Below the pieces are notes generated by a model. That model did not search any database, was not told where the DNA came from, and was given only the letters and a program-made list of their open reading frames with translations. DNA of 64,000 bases from Nymphaea colorata (Eukaryota; Streptophyta; Magnoliopsida; Nymphaeales; Nymphaeaceae). Below are positions 55,665-64,000 of this stretch, piece after piece (position 1 is the stretch's first letter; every line of letters begins with the position of its first letter). The stretch lies in assembly GCF_008831285.2 (NCBI RefSeq), contig NC_045138.2:43641115-43705114 (forward strand). Direction: 5' to 3'. Made by a program: the position numbers and the translations under genes.

Positions 55665-56112
55665 GATAAGGGCAAATAGTAAACTTACCCTAGGAGATAT
55701 GCATGGAAATTTTTAAAAATTGTCAAAGGTAGAACTATTTTAAAAAATGCAGGCACATTATTGGAATTTAATCAATTGACAAGTGCATTTTGGTCCGAGT
55801 AAAAAATTAGGGCCTCAACACTAATTAAGTTAATCTAAACATGTTTTTATTAACTCAACAAGGTTCATTAAAGTTAAGCTTAACTAGAAATAATGTATGA
55901 TATAATATATTTAAGATAAGCATAAGAGAGTGCACCACCCCTTTTAAAGGGAGGTGCTCTTTACGTGTGAAAAAAGAAAGGAGAGAGAGAAGAGATAAAG
56001 GAAAGAGAGAATGAAGAGAGAAAGAGAAAGAAAAGGTAGAGAGGAGATATAGAGAAGAGAGAGAGAGAGAAAAAAGATAGACCACCTATAAATATAGGTG
56101 CGGTGGTAAGTT
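55665..56112. mobile_element. possible small TIR element
   Basis: AAGGGCAAATAGTAAACTTACC near 55667 and GGTAAGTTTGCCCTT near 56106-56120 are imperfect inverted repeats. Between them lie AT-rich DNA and a GAGAGA-rich run. No target duplication was confirmed. It sits where the Gypsy-C sequence stops. Confidence 0.3.
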
Positions 56113-56175
56113 TGCCCTTCACTTCTCATCCCAAACAAACTTCACTCTTTTTCTTAATAGGTTAGTCATCATCAT
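56113..56175 (-). pseudogene. Gypsy-C RT/RNase H piece, left of the Gypsy-B insertion
   Basis: The minus strand reads MTNLLRKRVKFVWDEK, the RNase H-side continuation of the Gypsy-C RT frame that breaks off at 61596. It shows that Gypsy-B landed in Gypsy-C. Confidence 0.75.
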
Positions 56176-56574
56176 TGTCACAGGCTGACTCCTTCAGTCC
56201 GTGTGGCACAGCAAGAACCTAATTGCTGTCAGCCTTCAAACCATCGAAAGGGGCACAAAGATCGTTTTGGAAAACAAGTGCATAAAGAAAGCTGTGTGAA
56301 TAAAGACATCTCGCAATGTATTCATCTTGAAAAACTTGTACATCATGACAAAGGTAAGAAAGAAGAATGATCTCAACTTGCTTGCATAGGATGGCCGAAG
56401 CCGCATACAAGGATTTCAATGCCGACCACCCAAATCATGACACTTAGACCGATGGGAGGGTACTCCCTTACAAGTGAACAAGCATAAGCAAAGACTCAAC
56501 ATAAGCAAAGGAACTACATAGCAAAACAAAGCAAATGACTGTACAGACTCTTAGACACAAGAGAACAGGCTCTC
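56176..56574 (-). repeat. Gypsy-B 3' LTR
   Basis: Left border TGTCACAGGCTGAC; the right border near 56574 lies beside a purine-rich GAATGGGAG tract on the minus strand. It aligns along its length with 61192-61595. Confidence 0.85.
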
Positions 56575-56639
56575 CCATTCAAATCAAGCGTCATCCTTGG
56601 TGCCAATTGCTTCATGATAGGCTTTGACTTCCAGTGGGT

Positions 56640-57719
56640 AGTGCTTCTTCATACGGAATGCATAGTCCCAGGTTGGGTTCTGCTCTCCTATTCACTTCAC
56701 TTGGTACTTCTTTGGCTCGCCTAGATAGTTTGTTTTGTGCCAAAGAATATCTTCCATCTGTCAGTTCGTCGCTCGCTTGATCGGCAGGGCTCGCAGCATG
56801 ATTGGGTCTCGTTCTAGAATGCTTCTATCAGGGTCTTCCTCATCAAAGTAGAAGGGCTTCAGGTTACAAACATAGAACACTAAATGCACCTTAAAGTCTG
56901 GCGGCAAGTCTAGTTTGTAAGCTAGTTTCCCGATTCTCTTCAACATTGTAAAGGGGCCTTCATACTTGCAGATTAATTATCTGTGTTGACCACGGAAGAT
57001 GCCCATGTGATCAGGATAAAGTTTCATGAGAATTGATCACCTACTCGGCATTTCATTGGCCTTCAATTCTGATATGCAAATTTATTCATCTTTTTGGCAG
57101 CCTTATGTAAGAACGCCTTAACCAACTCTGTCTGTTCCTGCCAGACAAGTAGGAAAAAGTAGGTCATCCATTCTCTTGGATTGCAAGGGCATGAGGCATC
57201 AACGGTTGCTGCCCAGTGACTATTTCGAATGGACTATGTCTAGAAGACTCGCTCTTATGTAAATTATAGCAAAATTGAGTTACATCCTACAATTTCACCC
57301 AATTCTACTTATTCACATTGATATAATGTCGAAGGTATTGTTTCAACAATTCGTTGATCCGTTCAGTTTGGCCATCAGTTTGTGGGTGGAAACTAGTTGA
57401 GAATAATAAATTTGAACTCGGCAAACGAAATACTTCGCGCTAGAACTTTCCTGTGAAGCGGAAGTCACGATTACTTACAATGTTTTTTGGCACACCCGAG
57501 TGCTTCACTCTATGCTTTACAAATAACTCTATCGTCTTCTCCATAGGACATTCCTTAGAGGCTGGGATGAAGGTGGCATACTTCGAGAATCTATCCACAA
57601 CCACAAGAATGGAGCTGATATTATCAACTTTGGGTAAGCTGATGATGAAGTCCATGGAGATGCATTCCCACGGACATTCTAGAATAGAAAGAGGCTCCAA
57701 GAGACCGACAGTTTTCTAA
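56640..57719 (-). pseudogene. Gypsy-B integrase
   Basis: The core frame 57700-57440 has ECISMDFIISLPKVDNIS (first Asp) and VSNRDFRFTGKF (second Asp). The Glu region ([10 protein letters not shown]-like) follows in broken frames to about 57240. The C-terminal domain is at 56946-56761 with LKRIGKLAYKLDLPPDFKVH, FYVCNLKPFYFDEEDPDRS. No chromodomain was identified. Confidence 0.85.
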
Positions 57720-58540
57720 TTTGTTCTCCTATCATGCTGAAAAATCAAGCAAGTTTTCACATATGCTTCAACATCATCGCGCATCTGTGGCTAATAATAA
57801 CCACGTTCCATGAGTGCCAATATCTGCTCCTAGCCAGGATGGCGCCGCAACGAGTCATGACATTCCTTTAGCACCTCTCACTGAAGATTGTCCTATCTGG
57901 GTACAAACATACGTCTAGCCTTTGCAATTAGAAGTCCATCATGCAACCAGAATCATCGCATTTTCCCCGCATCAACTGCCACGACTAAGTGCTTGGCCAC
58001 AGGGTCCTGTTTCATGCCTAATCTATCCAAGAAGAGTACTTTTAAGTTGCGTTTCGGATGATGTTGTCTGAGTAGCTGCCAACTGCGCCTTTCGACTTAG
58101 TGAACGTTTGTTCTCTCTGCCTTGTACTCCAAGGCAAAATAAAATTCTGTAAGGAATTTTTATCAATGGGCCTGCTTCTAGCTCAACTTCTTTTGAGTCT
58201 TGAAGTAGCTTGTAGCTATGTTATCAGTCTTCACCACAAACTAAGCTCCCAACAAATAATGCCTCCATGTATGAAGACAGTGGATAATGACCATCATTTC
58301 CCTTTCATGCATGGAGTACCGTTGCTCCGCAACCTTAAGCTCTTTACTTTCATAGGCAACCGGGTGACTTTCCTGTATCAACACTCCACCAATAGCAAAA
58401 TCTGATGCATCTGTGTGGACTTCAAATTTCTTGGTGTGGTCGGGGAACCTGAGCACAGGTTCCTGCGTCAGGGCCCTCTTTAACTTCTCAAAGGCTTCTT
58501 CTTCAAGTCCTTCCCAAGCCCAAGTTCGGTTTTCTTCAGT
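57720..58540 (-). pseudogene. Gypsy-B RNase H and integrase zinc-binding region
   Basis: The frame 58456-58241 reads FEVHTDASDFAIGGVLIQ, HPVAYESKELKVAEQRYS and HEREMMVIIHCLHTWRHYLL, a Gypsy RNase H with its Asp and Glu residues. The H2C2 zinc-binding region is recognisable in broken frames near 57730-57900. Confidence 0.85.
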
Positions 58541-58576
58541 AAATCAGTGAGACACGCAACTATCAAAGAATACCCA

Positions 58577-59459
58577 TCAATGAATTTGTTGATAATAGTT
58601 CAACAAGCCAAGAAAGGAACGCAACTCCAGTACATTGGTTGGCGGTTTCCAGTCTTCAATAGCCCTCACCTTTTTCGTGTCCATCCGCTGTTGACCTTTT
58701 CCCACAATATCATAGAGAAAACTAATTTTTGGTTGGCCAAATAAGCACTTCTTGTGCTTCACATATAGTTTGTTTTCCTTCAACACCTTGAACACTATCC
58801 ATAGGTGTTCCACATGGACTTCCATTGGCTGCTATACACCATAATATCATCAAGATAGACTGCCATGAACTTACCTAAGTACAGATAGAATATCTTGTTT
58901 ATTAGAGTCGAAAAAGTTATAGGAGCATTCGTCAACCCGAAAGGCATTACGAAGAATTCGAAGGCACCGTAGCGAGTGACACAAGTTGTCTTTGGCTTGT
59001 CACCATCAACAATCTTAACTTGCCAATATCCAGATCGATGATGCAGCTTGGAAAATACTCGAGCTCCATCAACCTGATCGAAAAGATCCACAATCAAATG
59101 TGAGAGATATTTATTCTTCACTGTTACCTTGTTTAATGCCCTATAATCCACACATAGTCTTTTGAAGTCATCATGTTTTGCTTGAAATAAAATTGATATA
59201 CCAAAAGGAGCTTTGGAGGGTCTAATTATACCTCCAACTAGCATCTCATCCAACTGTCGCCGAAGTTCCTTCAATTCTGTAGGGTCATCCGATAAGGTGC
59301 CATCGTCGGGGGTTTGGCACCAGGAATGAGTTCTATGGCATGATCCACCTCACGTCGACGTAGCAACCGTCTAGGGAACTCTGTAGGTATTGTCCCTGTG
59401 AATTTCGCTAAGACTGGCGCAAACGCCTCTGGGACCAAACCAGGGGAGTCATTAGTCAC
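58577..59459 (-). pseudogene. Gypsy-B reverse transcriptase
   Basis: The linker EFPRRLLRRREVDHAIELIP lies at 59459-59271. RT follows at 59274-58795 with LVGGIIRPSKAPFGISILF, CVDYRALNKVT, TTCVTRYGAFEFFVMPFGLT and the catalytic VYLDDIMVYS box. The thumb (KCLFGQPKISFL, LRSFLGLLNYYQQ) is at 58825-58577 after a frameshift. Confidence 0.88.
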
Positions 59460-59621
59460 TTACCTGATTGCCACAAAGTATGTATATTCACTGTACTTCA
59501 GGCCTTTGTTTAATTGAAGAACGGATATCATCACGACCTTGCCCTTATCCTTTTTACCATTATTGCTGGAACCGTGCAATGGACTTCTCATCCATAATAC
59601 TGATACTGCATAAGTGCGGCA

Positions 59622-60128
59622 TCAGGACCATTTTGTTGTACTAAGGAGTTTCATGCCTAGAATCATCTGGAAATCATCCATCGGGAACACCGAGAAGTTG
59701 GCTTTGCCAGACCAACTCTCAATCTTCACGACCGCATCCCGAGCTACTTTGTTGATAGGTTTTGTCTCTGAGTTCACCGCCTTCATGCATAACTCTCCCT
59801 TCTCAAGGGTGAGACCTAATTTCCTTGCCTCTTCATCTGAGACGAAGTTGTGTGTTGCACCTGTGTCTACAATAGCCATGGTAGGCTTTCCATTTACCAG
59901 AATCTCTAGATACATGAGTTCATTGGAAGGTGTCGTTGTCACCTTCGTTTTTTCCTCTATCTTCATAGTATTCGGAAGTTGAAGTGCACCCATCTTTGGT
60001 CCTTCTCTTTCTTCACCTTGTACCGCATTAGTAGACTGTCTTGAAGGGCTTGTTTGGTTGTTCTTTATTAGATGCTTTGGACATAGCCTGGCTAAGTGCC
60101 TCTCTCCGCAGAACCAACAATTTTGCAT
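59622..60128 (-). pseudogene. Gypsy-B zinc knuckle and aspartic protease
   Basis: The frame opens with QNCWFCGERHLARLC, a CX2CX3HX4C zinc knuckle at the gag end. About 80 residues later comes MAIVDTGATHNFVSDEEARK with an intact protease D-T-G-A, followed by MILGMKLLS. This is the best preserved piece of the element. Confidence 0.88.
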
Positions 60129-60129
60129 T

Positions 60130-61177
60130 TTATTTTGGAAATTGTTGTTATTACGAAAGAAAGTCTCTTCTCAACTTGATGTTGAGTCGATGATTCACCT
60201 TTTTGTTCTTGTCGATCCTCCTTCTTTCCTCCATGGTCAGGTTTCTTCGAAGGCTTGAAGGTGTTAGTGTAGCCCTTGCGTTGGGTATCGGCCAAGCACT
60301 CTTATATCATATAAGCATGCTCCAAGGCCTCTAGATTACACCTTTCCACTTCAGATTGTGCCCACGGCTGAAATCTCAAAATAAATCAGTCCACTTTATC
60401 TTGTTTTGGTATATCGGGTACATCCAACATAAGCCTTTGGTAGGACCTCACATAGTCTCGCAAGGATCGTGTGGGTTTCAATTCACCGACCATTCGATAA
60501 GCATGGCGTCTTGCATTCGGGAGCATGAAGTAATTTCAACTCTTGCTGAAAATCATCGAAAGTGTCTATTGTGCAGATCCCCTTTTGAATGTCAAGTTGT
60601 TTCCGTCTCCACCATGCAACAGCATCTCCCTCGAGTAACATGGTGGCAGTCTTGACCTGAAGGTCCAAGTAATATTCCACTTCAAACAAAAAGTTGTCGA
60701 TCACTCGACTATCTCGATTTCTGTTGTATTTTGTGTTCATTGAACATCGACTCTGGTTGGTCGATCGTCACCTCCACCTATAGAAACTTGTCACTGTAGT
60801 GTGCAGTTCCTTGCCTGAAGTTCCTTGACTTCAGCTTGCAGTGCGGTCACTGTGTCAGTAAGTGACCTGTTCATGGCCATAAGATCGACTATTTGTTTCC
60901 GCAGGGCCTTCATTTCGTCCATCATTTCCTCGAAGGACTCGGCTGCATCGCCCAATGCTTTTTCTTGAGTAGCCACATCGATAACCAACTTGTTCACCAC
61001 TTCAACCAGGTCTTTCTGACCATGAGATGTGCCCATCTCGTTAGACTGGGCTACTCCCCTACCCTTGGTGCTTCGCAGATTGTATTGAGTCGCCAGGACA
61101 TCCTCTTTGATCAATGCTTGTCGGTGTGTTATTCTACATTGACTCTCCAATCGCTTCGCCAAATTGAGCTGAACGTG
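60130..61177 (-). pseudogene. Gypsy-B gag
   Basis: Gag in several frames. The N-terminal part includes a probable coiled coil (EEMMDEMKALRKQIVDLMAM, TALQAEVKELQ). The core at 60740-60483 has FLFEVEYYLDLQVKTATML, GDAVAWWRRK and FDDFQQELK, and a basic Lys-rich stretch near 60295-60190 precedes the zinc knuckle. Confidence 0.8.
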
Positions 61178-61189
61178 GCTCTGATACCA
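61178..61189 (-). promoter_or_regulatory. primer binding site of Gypsy-B
   Basis: The minus strand reads TGGTATCAGAGC two bases from the LTR, an initiator-Met tRNA type PBS. Confidence 0.9.
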
Positions 61190-61191
61190 GT

Positions 61192-61595
61192 TGTCACGGG
61201 CTGACTCCTTTAGTCTGTGCGGCACGACAAAAACCTAATTGTCGTCAACCTTCAAACTATCGAAAGAGGCGCAAAGATCATTTTGGAAAACAAGTGCATA
61301 AAGCTGTGTGAATAAATAAATCTCGCAATGCATTCATCTTGGAAAACTTGTATATCACGAGAGAGGTAAGAAAGGAGTATGATCTCAACTTGCTTACACA
61401 GGATGGTCGAAGCCACATACAAGGATTCCAATGCCGACCACCGAAAACATAAAATCCCAAAACATGTTTAGACCGGTGAGAGGGTACTCCCTTACAAGTG
61501 AACAAGCATAAGCAACAACTCAACATAAGCAAATGAAGTACATAGCAAAACAAAGTAAATGACTATACAGACTCTTAGACATAGGGGAACAGACA
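61192..61595 (-). repeat. Gypsy-B 5' LTR
   Basis: Left border TGTCACGGGCTGAC next to the PBS, right border GAACAGACA. It carries small indels relative to the 3' LTR. Confidence 0.85.
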
Positions 61596-61602
61596 TAACT
61601 AT

Positions 61603-62360
61603 TTCCAAAAAGTCTTGTATAAACTTATGATAGTACCCTGCTAATCCCAAAAAGCCTCTAGCCTTAGTTACGCTACGTTCGTCCTCCAGTCCCGTACCAC
61701 CGACACCTTAGCTGGATTCATGAAAACTTCATCTTTCGTTATCACATGACCAAGGAAGTTTATCTTCTCTAGCCAAAATTTGCATTTTGAGTATTTGGTA
61801 TATAATTTATGTTTGCACAAAATCCCCAACACACTCCTTAGGTGATCTTTGTGATTTGCCTCGCTATCTGAATATACCAAAATGTCATCCACAAATATAA
61901 TAACAAATTGATCTAAGTAGTATTGGAAAACCCAATTCATGAGGTCTATAAATGTTGCAGGTGCATTGGTCAACCTAAAAGGCAAGACCCTGAATTCATA
62001 GTGCTCATATCTAGTTCGAAAGGCAATCTTACCAACATCTTCCTCTTGTATTGATGACAACATGTCCTTAGGTCAATCTTGGAGAACACATTTGCATTAT
62101 TAAGCTGTTCAAACAAGTCCTTAATTCTAGGGAGAAAATATCATTCTTGATGGTGACTTGATTCACTATGTGGTAATCTATACACAAGTGCATTGTCCCA
62201 TTATTATTCTTAACAAATAACATGGTGCTCTCCAAGGTGACATGCTAGGACGAATGAAGTCCTTATCTAAGAGGTCATGTAGTTGCTTCTTCCATTCTTC
62301 TGACTCTACCGGTGCTATATGGTATGGTGCCTTAGAAATAGAGGATGTCCTTGGTAACAA
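61603..62360 (-). pseudogene. Gypsy-C reverse transcriptase
   Basis: The frame 62360-62178 starts RT (ISKAPYHIAPVESEEWKKQL, LLDKDFIRPSMSPWRAP). After a break, the frame 62063-61668 has IAFRTRYEHYEFRVLPFRLT, the catalytic IIFVDDILVYSDS box and KCKFWLEKINFLGHVI. ARGFLGLAGYYHKFIQDF continues to 61603, where the Gypsy-B LTR cuts in. Confidence 0.9.
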
Positions 62361-62990
62361 CTCTATCTTGAATTCAACTTCTTGTGTTTAAGGCAAATTT
62401 GTTAACTCTTCAGGGAACACATTGGGGTACTCATCACAATGGCTACATCCCATAACTTCACTAGCTTAGTTTCACTATTCAACACATTGACTAAGAGGGC
62501 AACACTCTCATTTTCTAACAATCATTTAGCCGTTAGTGCAGACATCATTATCTTATCAGTTCAACTGGCTTTTCGAGTTTGGAATTCCACTGACTTCATC
62601 TCATGAGTTAATAATTATATATGCTTCTTTCTACAATCTTTATTGGCATAATGCGTATATAGTCAATCCATGCCCAAAATAACATTGAACTCACTGAGAC
62701 TTATGATCACCAACTATGTAGGCAAATGATGCTGATGGATATGTATGTCCACATCAAGGAGATACTGATACACGAGTTTTGAGCATGAATATGGCTGGTT
62801 ACTTTTAAGACATACAGCATCATCTTAGCCGACATTTCTAGTGAAGTGGCAAATCAATTAGATGTGAAAAAATGAGCCAACACCCGCATCAAATAACACT
62901 CTAGCAATGTGAGAACTAACAAGTAATGTTCATTTGATAAGATTATGTGCCTGAAACTCCTCTGCGGTAATTCGCATAGACACATCTGGT
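62361..62990 (-). pseudogene. Gypsy-C protease region
   Basis: A broken-frame stretch in which ARVLFDAGVGSFFHI, near 62910-62865, marks the protease with D-A-G in place of the usual D-S/T-G. The rest up to RT has only stop-filled frames with family-like words. Confidence 0.65.
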
Positions 62991-63830
62991 AGTCTTTTGT
63001 GCACTTGAAGGACCAGCCTCGGGCTTCTTCGATGTCTTTTCTCACATTTTTGGAAAATCTTTGATGAAGTGCTCAATCATTCCATAGTGTAAATACTCCA
63101 CTCTTTCGATAACATAGCTTCCTCAGATGCACACGTGAGCAAGTAGGACGTCTCGGTAAAGTCAAAGTAGTCATTGCCCCTTGTGTAATGTCACTACAGG
63201 TAGGCATGTTCCGCCTGAATGCTCTATCCTCTCACCTCCCATAAGGTTGTTCCTTGCCTGTGAAGTTGTTGTGCTTGGGATGCATCCACCCACCATGCAA
63301 CTATTAGCTTGGCTTCTTATGGTGGTCAGGCTGCGTCCTTGCCTCCTCCATGCGTCTAGTCTAGCCATGGTGACCGCTTCATACAAATCACGAGGCTTGC
63401 TAGATATTACCTTGTTTTATAGTCCCTCACGCAATGCATGCACAAACTTTTCTACTCTGGGCTCATTAGTGGTGTAGAGATGAAGGTAATATGCCTCTAA
63501 GTATAGATGCTTCGTAACATTCTCCTCCAAGCTCATATGATTTTGTTGCGATCATGGAACTCTTGTAGTAGTGTCTTCTGTAGGAGATGCATGGCTCATC
63601 TTGTTACTGACTGTCGACTATACTAAGAAGGTCAATGTCTATAAAGTCGTCAGCAGTATAGTTTGTTGACCTATAGGTGGAGTCTGCACCACACCAGTCT
63701 GGGTGAACAGTTACCCTAAAGTACTAGGGTCCAGTGACGTATGTGCATTTGAATGGGTCGGACTCATCTCTCTCTGTACCTTAGTAGCCAGCCCACCTCG
63801 CTTCTTACCCCCACCTTGGTACTACATTTG
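62990..63830 (-). pseudogene. Gypsy-C gag with decayed zinc knuckle
   Basis: From right to left: a GGGKKRGGLATKVQ-like start near 63825, VTKHLYLEAYYLHLY and RVEKFVHALREGL near 63520-63430, then SSKPRDLYEAVTMARLD. Near 63100-63055, YLHYGMIEHFIKDF keeps the spacing and His of a CX2CX4HX4C knuckle but all three Cys positions are Tyr or Phe. Confidence 0.7.
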
Positions 63831-64000
63831 TAGAAGAAAGAATCCTCATTCTTTTGCAAAGTCTATGACAAGTCTTTCAAGCCAAATTGCAAAATGCATC
63901 GTCACAATATTTCAAAACATCAACCCATTCTATATGTACATATCATAGTGAACATTAGGCATACCTAGGCAACAAACCTTCACAGATAGATATTAAATCA

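Larger units (their letters stand above)
56176..61595 (-). mobile_element. Gypsy-B, complete-structure Gypsy retrotransposon
   Basis: Minus-strand Ty3/Gypsy element with two LTRs of about 400 bp, a PBS and all coding regions in the order gag, zinc knuckle, protease, RT, RNase H, integrase. LTRs and proteins resemble Gypsy-A. LTR divergence is clearly higher than in Copia-C. Stops break every ORF, so it is not autonomous. A clean target duplication was not identified. Confidence 0.92.
61596..64000 (-). mobile_element. Gypsy-C, older Gypsy element, truncated by the window edge
   Basis: Minus-strand Gypsy of a different lineage from Gypsy-A/B, judging by its RT. It has RT at 61603-62360, protease near 62880 and gag from about 62990 to 63830, with leader sequence running to the edge. 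Its 5' LTR must lie beyond 64000. The left continuation is at 56113-56175; integrase is missing. Confidence 0.85.

Overview
This window is nuclear DNA of a flowering plant. It has GT-AG introns, Copia and Gypsy LTR retrotransposons primed by initiator-Met tRNA, small plant-type DNA transposons, long TE-filled introns and a plant O-fucosyltransferase-family gene. The lineage cannot be fixed from sequence alone.

Only one complete host gene was found. It encodes a plant O-FucT-family (GDP-fucose O-fucosyltransferase-like) type II membrane protein on the minus strand, 50630 down to 30754. I assembled ten exons with consistent reading phase and canonical GT/AG borders, giving a 625-codon uninterrupted frame (624 aa). 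The gene spans about 20 kb because introns 5 and 7 hold Copia copies in both orientations, a Gypsy fragment, a solo LTR and three copies of a small terminal-inverted-repeat element. A second host locus is suggested by one first-exon candidate with a transit-peptide-like N terminus (7695 to 7553, minus) next to a GC-rich, G-box-bearing promoter-like region; the rest of that gene was not found.

Layout. 489-4700: decayed Copia (Copia-A, minus). 4701-7552: no gene. 7553-8240: first-exon and promoter candidate. 8513-9649: CACTA-like element. 11515-about 21060: old Copia (Copia-B, plus) split by a younger Copia (Copia-C, 12479-17684, TSD GCCAT). 21061-25227: mostly unassigned AT-rich DNA with a MITE-like element and short tandem duplications. 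25228-30185: Gypsy-A (minus). 30754-50630: the O-FucT gene and its intronic elements. 51578-53389: degenerate sequence and a 142-bp tandem duplication. 53390-55654: Harbinger/Tourist-like element (TSD TAA). 56176-61595: Gypsy-B (minus, same family as Gypsy-A), inserted into Gypsy-C, whose pieces flank it at 56113-56175 and 61596-64000.

The retroelement coding regions are all broken by stops, frameshifts or internal deletions, so none looks autonomous. The most notable signals are a three-copy TIR element family with 8-bp target duplications, a fold-back-like rearrangement at 41899-42453, nonsense changes in Copia-C that all fit C-to-T decay, and nested insertions that give a relative chronology. 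I found no bacterial-type system, CRISPR array or rRNA/tRNA gene.
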